Source: Bostrychus sinensis (Eukaryota > Chordata > Actinopteri > Gobiiformes > Eleotridae). Taken from it: a stretch of DNA of 64,000 bases. A model generated the notes under the pieces. That model was not told the origin of the DNA and did no database searches. It was given only the letters and a program-made list of their open reading frames with translations. The stretch's first letter is position 1; each line of letters starts with the position of its first letter. The position numbers and the translations under genes were made by a program. Below are positions 53,001 to 62,872 of the stretch, in pieces. The stretch spans positions 2,388,788 to 2,452,787 of the forward strand of contig CM036251.1 of the NCBI GenBank assembly GCA_020698575.1. Direction: 5' to 3'.

Positions 53001-55837
53001 ACTCCCAGATGCTGATGTACCCCTATGGATACACCAGGACCCCGACCAAGGACCAGGCTGAACTGGTACTAAACACTCCACACCACACAAGACAAAACCA
53101 GAAAATGCATAACATATTCTGTAGTTCAGCGACTACAGGGTTCTTCAGAATCCTTGCATGCACAGTAAACAATCTACCACACACTTGCTCTGCCTGATGG
53201 ACCCTAGATCCTTTTCTTAGGCCTCTGCTTGAAAATGACATGCCCAAAATAAAATGAGTAAATATCTCATGAGTACTACATATATACCTTCAATTCAATT
53301 CAAAGTTTATTTATATAGCACATAAAAAAAAAAAAAAAAACCTCAGTTGACCAAAGTGCTTTACAAGAGAAAATACAAATAAAACCAACACCAGGAAACA
53401 CTGAAATAAGATAAATAATAGTAACAAGTAGGGCAGGGCAATAAATAGATTTTTTTGATTAATTTGAATTTGTAGTGCAGGTCGATTTGTTTGAATAAAA
53501 ATCAATCAATAAAAAAAAAAAAAGTTCACCACCGGCGCTCTGGGCTCCCGTAGTTCATAGTGGGCTAGGCCCGCGCGCCCTCCCTCCACGCACCCTCCCT
53601 CCACGCACTAGAGGTCCACAAACAACATGGCAGCGAGCAGAGAAAAACTCGTTCCTAAGAAAGGCACAGTGTCGTCAGTTGTGTGGAAATGGTTCGGGTT
53701 TGCGGCGTCAGACAGAGCACAAACAGCGCCCCGCTGCAAAGTCAGTCCCTGTTCCGAGCAGAGCAGCTTCTCTCTCTCTCAGCAGCAGCGCTCCGGTAAT
53801 GCGCGCCGGAGGCCGGGCTGAGCCACAAACAAAGCAGCATGGAGGTGCGGCACACTCATAGACATAGTGGCACGGAGTTGTGACGCGGAGGCGCAGCGCG
53901 GATGACAGAGGTGCGGTGCCGAAGATGGGCGCACACATAAACAGAGCGGCACGAAGGAGCAGCGCGGAGGTGGAGCGCACGAGGTTGCAGGTGCTCTCCA
54001 GCAGCAGCGCATGTGGCTGGGACTGAAGGAGACGAACGCAGTACTTCCTAGTTTTGACTGGTGTCTGGTCTGCTGTCTGCGTTGCCATGGTGATATAGTT
54101 GCCTAAAAAGTTGAATGGGCAGCGTATTTAGACAACAATGAAGTTTGAGGTCATTGTTCTTTAAATGTTAATGTTGCAGGCTAATAACCTTCCTGAAAAC
54201 CTATAGCACAGCAAACTTCCTCTGTTTTTTAATGACTGGATGTTCTACAGCACACAACAGGAATCACCAAAGAAGATCTGAGTGGAACAGAATCAGAGGC
54301 AGTGTAACAGCCCAAAAAAACAGCCTAATAACACGACAATATAATTTTTAAAAGTAGGTACGTTTGGCCTGTTCAAATACAGGTGTTTTTAATTAGATTA
54401 ATTACCACCTCATACATGTTTACAAACAAATTTTGTTAGTTTTTACAGTTCTAACTAATATTTTAAAGAAAAAGCATAAGTAACATGTGAATTATAGACA
54501 AAAAAATAAATAAATCACAACTTTTAGCGCAACGTCTCAGAAAATCCCCTGCAAAATCACAGGGCCTTCTCTTCTATTTGACTTGTCTGATTGCACTTTA
54601 AGGAAATCAATGCAATAAAGCTAAACTTGTTTTGGACAATGTCTCTGTTGTCTTCAGTTTGATTTTAAGTGGGAGAAAAAATTGTTTTTAAATCGTAAAT
54701 CAAATTTTTTGTGAAAAAATCTGAGATTTTTTTTTTCAGGCCATATCGCCCAGCTCTAGTAAGAAGTTAAAAAGTAAAAGCAGGCAAACCAAGGTCTCCT
54801 GCTTAACAGGAGCCAGACGCCAGTGAGAACAGGAGGGTTTTCAGTAACTCCTTGAAGTGTCTCAAAGACTGGGCAGCTCTCACTCACAGAGGCGGGCTGT
54901 CCCACAGCTGAGAGTGCTCTACCCCTCTGGTTTTGAGCCTGGCCCTGGGAATGTCTAACGGCAGCAGAGACGTGGACCTCAGGGCTCTGGATGGAGTGTG
55001 GACTCAGATAAATAAGATGGTGCCAACCCATTCAGACTTTTAAAAACAAATAACATTTTAAATGAATTCTAAAATGAACTGGTCTAGGAGTTTTAAGCAA
55101 AATGTATATGAAAAATAGAGAGCAAAGAGAAAGTCTTATTAATTTGCATATGGCACATTGACTTTGGGTCTAAACACTGCTTCTCCTGTTCCTGGTGGGA
55201 CTGGAACCCCTTTGCTTTATTCTCTGCTCTGTCTCTCTGATTGGGTTTTTGTTTTCCAAAGGTGATTCGTACTAAAGCAGTTCTGTGTGTCTTTAATTCA
55301 TGGTCATTTTTTCTGCTCCAGTCCAGAGATCAAAGTAATTAGTGCAAACCTTTGAAATGTAAAAAAGTAAAGGCGCTTGTATTCGATTTTTGTGTTTTTG
55401 CTTTTTTCAGCACGCTCTAGCTCAGAGGGCTGTCACCGACCTGGCCTCTCTGTACGGAACCAGATACAGATACGGCAGCATCATCAACGTCATCTGTGAG
55501 TTCAAACAGCACCACAAACGTCCCTTTTCCTCACATTTAAACCAGTGTTTTTCTTGTGTTTACATACTCAATATTCCTCCTGCGTTCCAATGTGATAATA
55601 ACATCTCTGTTCTCAGTTAAACTCATTAAATCATTCCTCTTTCCTCCCGCAGACCAAGCCAGTGGTGGCACCATCGACTGGACCTACAACCAGGGCATTA
55701 AGTACTCGTACACCTTCGAGCTCAGAGACACTGGACGTTACGGGTTCCTGCTCCCGGCCAATCAGATCATCCCCACGGCTTCGGAGACGTGGCTGGCCCT
55801 GAAGACGCTTATGACCCACGCCAAGAACAACTCCTAA
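47003..55837 (+). CDS. cpa1: Pancreatic carboxypeptidase A, complete eleven-exon gene
   Basis: Secreted zinc metallo-exopeptidase (M14) zymogen that removes C-terminal hydrophobic residues from dietary peptides. Exons 47003-47067, 47690-47771, 48781-48915, 49212-49316, 49401-49502, 51241-51342, 52494-52604, 52701-52791, 52866-53065, 55411-55495 and 55653-55837 join in frame to 420 codons plus stop (human CPA1 has 419 residues). Signal peptide 1-16, activation peptide to about 112, catalytic domain from about 113. Zinc ligands His181, Glu184 and His308 (69, 72, 196 in bovine numbering); Arg239 (127), Asn256-Arg257 (144-145), Tyr360 (248), catalytic Glu382 (270), Cys250-Cys273 disulfide. Ile367 (255) gives A-type, not B-type, specificity. 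The residue before the expected activation site is Glu rather than Arg. CPA1 is favoured over CPA2/4/5 by sequence and by the cep41 neighbour, but the exact paralogue is not proven. Confidence 0.96.
47690..47771 (+). CDS. cpa1: cpa exon 2 (activation peptide)
   Basis: Acceptor TCGACAG, HQVLRIQANHESHLPLIKDL and EEMFDNQ|GTACAG. 82 nt. Duplicated at 61281-61356. Confidence 0.95.
48650..48667 (-). promoter_or_regulatory. Candidate CTCF site (weak)
   Basis: The complement of GCTCCATCTAGTGGTGTA contains CACCACTAGATGGAGC, close to the CTCF core. In cpa intron 2. Confidence 0.3.
48781..48915 (+). CDS. cpa1: cpa exon 3 (activation peptide)
   Basis: Acceptor TTGTAG, LDFWRDVSDVSTPVDIRVPA and ETLDQVKEYLDAWEISFEVM, then IEDLQ|GTACTA. 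45 codons. Confidence 0.96.
49212..49316 (+). CDS. cpa1: cpa exon 4 (activation junction)
   Basis: AILDEEEEEMEYGARFGEAR and NTDSFDYARYHPISE|GTTCGC. 35 codons. Contains the propeptide/mature border at about Glu112-Ala113. Confidence 0.95.
49401..49502 (+). CDS. cpa1: cpa exon 5
   Basis: Acceptor TTGCAG, LYRFQDMLVSENPNLVSKLV and IGRSYERRALNVLK|GTACAA. 34 codons. Confidence 0.96.
49640..50660. mobile_element. Repeats in cpa intron 5
   Basis: TTCCCCCAGCTAATCA is tandemly present at about 49673 and 49689. About 49800-49930 (TTATTTGAACAGGGACAGTA, GTTGTCCCTGGGCAAGGTGT) is a fish dispersed repeat. About 50165-50660 is a moderately GC-rich block, probably another transposon. No gene of its own recognised. 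Confidence 0.4.
51241..51342 (+). CDS. cpa1: cpa exon 6 (zinc ligands His and Glu)
   Basis: FSTGGTNRPAIWIDTGIHSR and EWVTQASGAWFAKQ|GTACTG. Carries the HxxE zinc motif (His181, Glu184) and Arg183. 34 codons. Confidence 0.97.
51508..52407 (-). mobile_element. LINE fragment inserted in cpa intron 6, antisense to the gene
   Basis: The minus strand shows reverse-transcriptase ORF phrases (IKISLVQTMGFPVVTYG, FEIWMWRRLLCIPWK), frameshifted. The element's 3' end has a GAAGAAGAAG-type simple tail (complement of 51510-51525). Bounded by TACTTTTAC at 51499-51507 and 52408-52416, a 9-bp target duplication. The duplicated cpa copy has one TACTTTTAC at the matching place (about 62195-62205) and no insert. 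RTE-like, clade not certain. Confidence 0.78.
52494..52604 (+). CDS. cpa1: cpa exon 7
   Basis: Acceptor TCTTCAG, IVKEYGKDPAITAILNKMDI and FLEIVTNPDGYAFSHSS|GTAAGT. 37 codons. Duplicated at 62285-62398. Confidence 0.96.
52701..52791 (+). CDS. cpa1: cpa exon 8 (Arg127, Asn144-Arg145)
   Basis: NRMWRKTRKPNPGSSCVGVD and PNRNWDAGFG, plus one base, then donor GTGAAC. 91 nt. Followed by a very short 74-bp intron. Partly duplicated at 62748-62802. Confidence 0.96.
52866..53065 (+). CDS. cpa1: cpa exon 9 (zinc ligand His196)
   Basis: PGASSNPCSETYRGPSAHSE, SEVKAIVDFVKSHGNIKEFI and SIHAYSQMLMYPYGYTRTPT, then KDQAEL|GTACTA. 200 nt. Contains His308 and Tyr310. Confidence 0.97.
53285..55030. mobile_element. 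Fish dispersed repeat in cpa intron 9, interrupted by a hAT element
   Basis: The left part (53285-53428) has AGTTTATTTATATAGCAC and TTGACCAAAGTGCTTTACA, a widespread fish repeat. The right part (54767-55030) continues with AAGCAGGCAAACCAAGG and TCCTTGAAGTGTCTCAAAGA. The hAT element 53429-54758 sits between them. Confidence 0.5.
53429..54758 (+). mobile_element. hAT-type transposon with BED-finger start of transposase
   Basis: Ends TAGGGCAGGGCAATA and CATATCGCCCAGCTCTA, flanked by GTAACAAG and GTAAGAAG (8 bp, one mismatch). A plus-strand ORF from 53627 begins MAASREKLVPKKGTVSSVVW then KWFGF, like the BED-type zinc-finger N-terminus of ZBED/hAT transposases. It is then broken, and no catalytic region is found in 1330 bp. 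Confidence 0.75.
55411..55495 (+). CDS. cpa1: cpa exon 10
   Basis: Acceptor TTTTTTCAG, HALAQRAVTDLASLYGTRYR and YGSIINVI, plus the first base of Tyr360, then GTGAGT. 85 nt. Confidence 0.96.
55653..55837 (+). CDS. cpa1: cpa exon 11 (Tyr248, Ile255, catalytic Glu270, stop)
   Basis: Acceptor CCCGCAG, completing YQASGGTIDWTYNQGIKY then SYTFELRDTGRYGFLLPA, ending KNNS and TAA at 55835-55837. Carries the S1' residue Ile and the catalytic Glu. Confidence 0.97.
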
Positions 55838-55906
55838 AGACGGTTAAAGGGTCTCAGACTAAAACCATGTCATTACAGCCAGTGTTAATGAGAAACAAAC
55901 CCCTCA

Positions 55907-55912
55907 AATAAA
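55907..55912 (+). terminator. cpa1: cpa poly(A) signal AATAAA
   Basis: AATAAA 70 bases after the stop codon, giving a short 3' UTR typical of pancreatic enzyme mRNAs. Confidence 0.75.
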
Positions 55913-56199
55913 ATATGTGAATTAAAACTGCGGTGTCCCTTATTTATACACAGGGCTTGATATTAACACGAGCCAAATCTGGGTGGATTTTCATTTTGGC
56001 TGTTAACAAGTTGACTCCCACCAGCCACTGCAGCCAGTGTGATGATAGTCTACATATAGTCATATTCACTCTGTCTTCACACAAAAAATATCACAGAGGT
56101 ATGTCATTTGTTTTCTAGTGACATCTGAGCTCTAAGATGTTTTTCTAACAACAATTTTTAGTGTAGCAGTGTTTAGGTGTATGAAATTAAATGAAATAT

Positions 56200-56655
56200 A
56201 AAAAAATGCCTGAGCAAAAGTTTGGGCATCTTTATAAGTTTGCTGATTTGAATGCATGTAACTTCTCAAGATGGATTACTTGCAACACAAAACTTGATAG
56301 ATTCGTTAGTTAAGCCTTGAACTTCATAGACAGGTGCATTCAATAATGAGAAAAGGTATTTAAGGCGGTAATCAGGGGAAAAGGTATTTAAGGTGGGCAT
56401 CAGGAAATGAAAGGACACAGGCAAAGCTGATGTTAAGGCCAGATGTGGCAGGCCAAGAAAATATACCAGAGAGACACAGGCGAGGAATGGTGAGAATGGT
56501 TAAAGACAACCCACAGATCACCTCCACAGACCTACAACATCATCTGCTGCAGATGTTTCTGTGCATGGGTCAACAATTCAGAACAGCTGTATGGGAAGGC
56601 AAAAGCTCATTTACACAAAGCCAGATTCATTTTGGAATAACGTGGTGTAGACTGA
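56200..56655 (+). mobile_element. Tc1-like transposase fragment
   Basis: An ORF around 56430-56650 contains ERHRRGMVRMVKDNPQITST and DLQHHL, the Tc1 transposase linker region, then jumps to WEGKSSFTQSQIHFGIT, a later part. Internal deletion has removed the DDE core. Terminal repeat not clear. It abuts the duplicated cpa promoter piece. Confidence 0.72.
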
Positions 56656-56660
56656 CAAAC

Positions 56661-56713
56661 CCTCCTCTCTGTGGTCACATGACCCTCCTCTCTGTGGTCA
56701 CATGACTTGGTCC
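56661..56713 (+). pseudogene. Duplicated cpa promoter fragment (no TATA)
   Basis: CCTCCTCTCTGTGGTCACAT occurs twice here (from 56661 and 56684), ending CATGACTTGGTC, as in the cpa promoter at 46926-46955. The match stops before the TATA box and exon 1 is absent. Marks the left end of the duplicated cpa segment. Confidence 0.7.
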
Positions 56714-56962
56714 AGTTCCTAAATGGCTTTTTATTTGATCATTTGTAGCTTTTACAATTCAGCCAATATGTGCAGTTTTGACTTGGTTTCCTACGGTCTA
56801 TATAGCACCTTTTCATGCTTGACACCCAAATAATAATAATAATAAAAATCATTATTTTGCAGACAAAGCGCACTACAGCAGATACAGCTAGGCCTATAGT
56901 TTCACGTTGTTTTTTTGTTTTTTTACCTTTGGAGCTGGACTTTTTTCAGGTCCAAAGTGCCC

Positions 56963-58365
56963 CCTCCTGCAGTCCTCCTGCTGTCCTCCTGCAGTCCTCC
57001 TGCAGTCCTCCTGCATGTCCTCCTGCTGTCCTCCTGCAGTCCTCCTGCTGTCCTCCTGTCCTCCTGCAGTCCTCCTGCAGTCCTCCTGCAGTCCTCCTGC
57101 AGTCCCCCTGCTGTCCTCCTGCAGTCCCCCTGCAGTCCTCCTGCAGTCCTCCTGCAGTCCTCCTGCTGTCCTCCTGCAGTCCTCCTGCAGTCCTCCTGCT
57201 GTCCTCCTGCAGTCCCCCTGCTGTCCTCCTGCTGTCCCCCTGCAGTCCCCCTGCAGTCCTCCTGCAGTCCTCCTGCTGTCCTCCTGCTGTCCCCCTGCAG
57301 TCCTCCTGCAGTCCTCCTGCAGTCCTCCTGCAGTCCTCCTGCAGTCCCCCTGCTGTCCCCCTGCTGTCCCCCTGCTGTCCTCCTGCAGTCCTCCTGCAGT
57401 CCTCCTGCTGTCCTCCTGCTGTCCTCCTGCTGTCCTCCTGCTGTCCTCCTGCAGTCCCCCTACAGTCCTCCTGCAGTCCTCCTGCTGTCCTCCTGCTGTC
57501 CTCCTGCTGTCCTCCTGCTGTCCTCCTGCAGTCCCCCTGCAGTCCTCCTGCTGTCCTCCTGCAGTCCTCCTGCTGTCCTCCTGCTGTCCTCCTGCTGTCC
57601 TCCTGCAGTCCCCCTACAGTCCTCCTGCTGTCCTCCTGCTGTCCCCCTGCAGTCCTCCTGCAGTCCTCCTGCTGTCCCCCTGCAGTCCTCCTGCTGTCCT
57701 CCTGCAGTCCCCCTGCTGTTCCCCTGCTGTCCCCCTGCTGTCCCCTGCTGTCCTCCTGCAGTCCTCCTGCAGTCCTCCTGCAGTCCCCCTGCTGTCCTCC
57801 TGCTGTCCCCCTGCAGTCCTCCTGCTGTCCCCCTGCAGTCCTCCTGCAGTCCTCCTGCTGTCCTCCTGCTGTCCCCCTGCAGTCCTCCTGCAGTCCTCCT
57901 GCAGTCCTCCTGCAGTCCCCCTGCAGTCCCCCTGCTGTCCCCCTGCTGTCCCCCTGCAGTCCTCCTGCAGTCCTCCTGCTGTCCTCCTGCAGTCCTCCTG
58001 CAGTTCTCCTGCTGTCCTCCTGCTGTCCTCCTGCAGTCCCCCTGCAGTCCCCCTACAGTCCTCCTGCTGTCCTCCTGCAGTCCTCCTGCTGTCCTCCTGC
58101 AGTCCCCCTGCAGTCCCCCTGCAGTCCTCCTGCTGTCCTCCTGCTGTCCTCCTGCAGTCCTCCTGCTGTCCTCCTGCAGTCCCCCTGCAGTCCCCCTGCA
58201 GTCCTCCTGCTGTCCTCCTGCAGTCCCCCTACAGTCCTCCTGCTGTCCTCCTGCAGTCCTCCTGCTGTCCTCCTGCAGTCCCCCTGCAGTCCCCCTGCAG
58301 TCCCCCTGCAGTCCTCCTGCTGTCCTCCTGCAGTCCTCCTGCTGTCCTCCTGCTGTCCTCCTGCT
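56963..58365. repeat. 1.4-kb 12-bp minisatellite, unit CTGCAGTCCTCC
   Basis: About 115 copies of CTGC(A/T)GTCC(T/C)CC. Every plus frame and one minus frame stay open because 12 is a multiple of three, giving Pro/Ser/Leu/Cys-rich ORFs of 491-534 codons that are not genes. One strand is strongly pyrimidine-rich. Confidence 0.97.
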
Positions 58366-58439
58366 GCTCACTTCTCTCTCCCTTATATGACTATCAAGAA
58401 GGTTATGGGAAGTAATTAACTTGTTGTTGGTCACTTTTC

Positions 58440-58878
58440 AAGTAAAACATCATTGATTCAATCTGAAAACACTGCATGTTGTCGCTGATAGCGTTAATTA
58501 GCCACATGTATATTTAACAGTCTATATTTAACATCATTAACGTTGTAAGATTTTAGTGGTTTGTATCTCAGTGAGTCCTGGGCCGATCTACATGAAACAA
58601 ACACTGTGAGGAAGCAAAAAGTCTGCTCTGTCAGGACTATCGGGTCTCTGTATTCTTCTTCTGTCCTGCGTGCCCTCCCCCTGCCTTAGTGCCCCGTCCC
58701 CTGCCTGGTGTCACAGAGAGAGAGAAAGAGAGACAAACACCCGGCTGCTGACAGGACCCAACTCTGTGAACTGGCTCTCTGTGACTGACCCATAACTTGT
58801 GTTAATGCGCGTTAAAATAATCATTGGTGTTAATTAATTAATGCGTTAACGCGATAACGCGTTAATGTGCCCAGCCCT
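58440..58878. mobile_element. Transposon fragment ending in GCGTTAATGTGCCCAGCCCTA
   Basis: The right end AACGCGTTAATGTGCCCAGC + CCTA is a common fish transposon end (palindromic GTTAACGCGATAACGCGTTA). GTGTTAATGCGCGTTAAAA lies inside. The left end was not identified. Confidence 0.5.
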
Positions 58879-60779
58879 ACTTATTATTTAAAGTGCATAT
58901 GACAGGTTAGACCACATTTCACCAATGAGAAAATCTTGGTATCTATGATTTTGGTGAAAATTCATATTTCCTAGCCTCTAGCTTAAAACTAGGAGACATT
59001 TTTTCTGAGAAATTTTACTTCTGTGATGAGAGTGGCCAAGATCTGTGACATCATGAGAGAGAACAAGCTACAGCTATACAGTTATACTGTATAATCCATA
59101 AGAGACCATGGGCTCGGGTCTCCAGCTTCTAGCATTTTCTCTGCTTCTAAAGTGATCGTGTAGTGGTAAATTACATTTATCTGCATTTTTACAGAGCATA
59201 TTACAAGAGCATTTTAACATTTATGTAAAAATATGTAAAATAATGTAACAGTGAACAGTGTAATAACAGTATAGTGCAAAACAGTTATAGCAATAAAACA
59301 TTTAACATTTACATTTTGAGCCTACCTGGTACAAAAGACAAACACACAACCTCCATGATTGTGTGTGGCAACTGCAAGCTCGGGTCTGCAAGCAAACAAC
59401 AGCACAATCAAGTTACTATCAGCACCACACTGAGCAGTAATAAGCTAGCCCGCCAGCTAGCGCTAGCTTAGCATGCTAACAGACGTGAATCTAATCCACA
59501 AAGTTGTCATTTGGACACAGAAACGGTTGTAGCTTATAAACTACATTCTAGTAGTGCTTATATGCAAGTTAGAGGCTTATCACAGAGTCAACAACAGGAT
59601 TCAGACTATTTTATATCCATTTTGCGTTTAGCCCAGGCTCAGCATTTTCTCTGCTGGGGGCACGTGAAGCGCGCCTGAACGACCCCTGACCTGCAGTTGC
59701 CTACAATAACCAGCAGGTGGCGCTAATTGACAGCCAGCACATCAGTTTTGGTGAAATTCATTAACATTTTCATCTCTGTTACATGTGCACTCATGCAACA
59801 GGCCTTTTTCCTCATTGCTCAACCTGCCACTCCAAGACAAATTTTCTACTATTAGGATTGTTCAGTTTTTGGTGTAAGCATCAAAGAGGACGATGATTCA
59901 GAAGTATAATCAAGTCAGAAGGTTTATTTTAGTATCACACAGGTAAGGTAACAACAGCTGTGCCCCGCTGAAAGCCGTCCACAAAGGAGTGGTCACAGTT
60001 TTTATATTATGTATGACAATGTATGACGATCGCTGCATATCATTATATTGTTTTCTTCAAGAAACTCCCGTGCCTCGACCAGGACACAGAGTTCTCATTT
60101 CTGCAGTGCATTATCTTCGTTATCTTCAGGAGCGTCCCACGCAACGGCAGGGAGCCCCCACCTGTAACCTGGAGTTTCCTAACTTTGTAACCAGCTCATT
60201 ATTGTGCACTTTTGCAAATGCACAATGAACCTAATTGCAGAGTGACCTTTAGAGTGAAAGGAGAAAAACATCCTTTAGAATGAAAATATTCTTACTAATA
60301 TTGAAGCGTTTATTAACCTTAGCTGTAGTACATCAAAATATAACTTCAGTGGTAATACGCAAAGCTATATGTAGAAATATTCAACACTACTATTTTTATA
60401 TTAGTGGTTTAAAATCAGTGGTAAAATGTAACAAAGTAAAAGTACTTAATTATTTACGCACAGACTACGTAAGACTTAATCTGCCTTAGTTTTCATCTCC
60501 CTTGCTTTCTGTAACTTGGGAATGAACTTTTTTTTTTTTTTTTTACAAATAGCACAGCTGTTTACTGTTCCTTTGACTGTTTGCATCTGATTTGTTACAC
60601 AAATAAACCACATGCATATTTAATGGGGCACTAAGTTTTTATGCGCCATGTTGATACTTTTTTTTACAGGAACAACACCTCCCCATCAGAGTAAGGTTTA
60701 CATTAAAATGTAGAGTTTTGTGTAGACTTTTTCTGTATAATACTGACAAATGTTACTGTAAAACTCACACTTACACAAG
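58879..60779. other. Intergenic sequence, no gene
   Basis: No gene recognised. 59880-60240 has a different composition and may be a retroelement remnant, but no diagnostic motif is seen. Confidence 0.4.
59710..59725 (+). promoter_or_regulatory. Candidate CTCF site
   Basis: CCAGCAGGTGGCGCTA is a near-perfect match to the CTCF core on the plus strand. Lies between cpa and cep41. Confidence 0.45.
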
Positions 60780-62819
60780 GATTATGAAAGCAGATTAATT
60801 ATGAATTAGAAAAAAATTAAAACCTGTCATACGTTTAAAATGTATTAAATTAAATTATAACTATACTAGGGCCTATATTAAAAATACGTATTCATAAAAT
60901 TAATTTAGTAATCATAGATTTAATAACATTTTATTTTATTTTATTTTTTTTTTGCATCAGTACTTTCAGTGTTCTCTGGTATGTTTATGTATATTTTAAA
61001 AAAATATATTCTGTATATTTGTTACATTTTTATTTTTGTATACTGCTTTAACTTGTGCGGTCCAGCAGTTTCAAAGTCCAGTATATTCCACCTCTTCTTT
61101 ATTGACTCGCAGTATTCAGTGCACGCCGTGTTGTTTGCCCAATTTAATTAGTCTTGTTTTATTGCCTCTCTTCTGTAACAGGAAGCCGTCTTTAGTAACG
61201 AGTCTGTTGCAGTGCGGTGTTGGTGGTGTTGAGTAAATTCTTGTGTAAAATGCTGTGTAAAACTCTTGTGTCATCGACAGTCACCAGGTTTTGAGAATCC
61301 AGGCCAACCATGAGTCTCATTTGCCTCTGATCAAGGATCTGGAGGAGATGTTCCAGGTACAGAAACACTTCCAGAGTCCATGTGTTATCTCAAGATTCAA
61401 AATTTGGCGAGCCAGCGAGGAGAAAAGGAATTATCACAAAACTAAAAATCAAGTGTTAAGGAGGCGTGTTGATGAAGACATTTTATATTCTTACTTTATC
61501 CATACCACGCAGATTTGGCCTAACCTGTCCAGACAGCCGCTCCTACTTTCTTTTCAAAATCAGGAGAGTCTTGTTCTTCAGTTTTCACTCGGTGGATCTG
61601 GACCTGACCTATCACAGCCGTTTATCTGCAGCACATCTTACAAATACGGAAGATAATCTCCTCTCAGAAATAACCAAGATGGCTGTGGCTTATACAGAGT
61701 GAATGTAATAACTTCTCTGACCTGATTAACGGCGTTAAGTGCTTTTCTTCCTTTCCTTTCCTGTTTTTCTTCATCACATTTCCATTACTTTCTTTGTACA
61801 ACTGGCTTCTGCTGCTGTCCCCGTTCAGAAATAAAGACAGAGCTGCTCAGAATACGGCATATTCTGGTGTTTTATAGCAAAACCGACAACAATACTCCAG
61901 GTTTGTTTGGGTCAGCGGCACTGCTTGCCCTTCTTTTCTCTGATTGGTTACTCTGCCTGTGATTGTTCTGCGCATAGAAATGTAATTCAGACCATGAGGT
62001 TCCAGACTAACTTCTTTGTATAGAACATGAAGAGTTTTTCTGACCGGACAGTGACAGATCCCATTCTGAGTTTACACAAAATCTATGGAGGCACTTGACT
62101 TTATTTAGTCCAACAAAGTCTCCTACTACTAAATATTTGTGTAGTGTAGTTTTGACCTGAAATCATTTCAGTGCAAGAGGAAACATCTACATTGTACTTT
62201 TACCATGGATCCTATAAAATCTGGATATGCTCAACTTTAATATTTTGAGTTTGACATACAAAATGATGTCTAAATCTTCTCCAGATTGTCAAAGATTATA
62301 GGAAAGACACCGCTATCACTGCCATCCTCAAAAAAGAAAAAAAAAAGGACATTTTCCTGGAGATTGTCACAAACCCTGATGGATACACCCACTCCTCTGT
62401 GAGTCAACGATGTTTAGACCCATATCCACTAAACTGCTTAAAATCCTTTAGGGCTGTTTAAATGAAGACTGATACACCGACAGACATTCCTCTGAGAGTT
62501 TCTCTTTCAAACACTTCTACATCATCTATACAGGCCATACAGGCTGGTCTAATAATCAGTAATAAACCAGAACTAAACTAGGATTATTTCAGGACTTAAC
62601 GAAGACTAAACCAGGATTAAACTAGAACTAAACCAAGTACATGTACACTGCAATGAATCTACCTGCTGGTTTAATAAAAACTCAAGACTAAACTAGACTC
62701 TGTAACTTAATAATGTAGCGTGCATTATAATGTGGTCCTGTTTTCAGAGCTGTATGTGGCGTAAGACGAGGAAGCCCAACCCTGGCTCCAGCTGTGTGGG
62801 AGCCTGTCTGAGTCTGTAG
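60780..62819 (+). pseudogene. Partial duplicate of the cpa gene (exons 2, 7 and 8)
   Basis: Intron 1 sequence (from about 60800), exon 2 (61281-61356), the start of intron 2, the end of intron 6, exon 7 (62285-62398) and part of exon 8 (62748-62802) match the functional cpa gene. Exons 1, 3-6 and 9-11 are missing, so the signal peptide, all zinc ligands and the catalytic Glu are lost. After VG in exon 8 the sequence diverges and reaches TAG at 62817. Exons 2 and 7 have kept frame: a 6-bp deletion in exon 2, and a 9-bp A-rich insertion and a 6-bp deletion in exon 7. No promoter with TATA. A decayed tandem copy, not a gene. Confidence 0.9.
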
Positions 62820-62872
62820 TTTTCTTCATGTTATAAATAGAGTATATTTTATTGGATGGTACAGAGGTAGTG

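Noticed and set aside
56815..58434. Long ORFs (491-534 codons forward, 324 reverse) rich in Pro, Ser, Leu, Cys or Gly, Gln
   Set aside because: They are translations of a 12-bp tandem repeat in several frames at once. No start context, domain or splice structure.
61291..61702. ORFs continuing from the duplicated cpa exon 2
   Set aside because: They read through the intact splice donor into intron sequence homologous to cpa intron 2.
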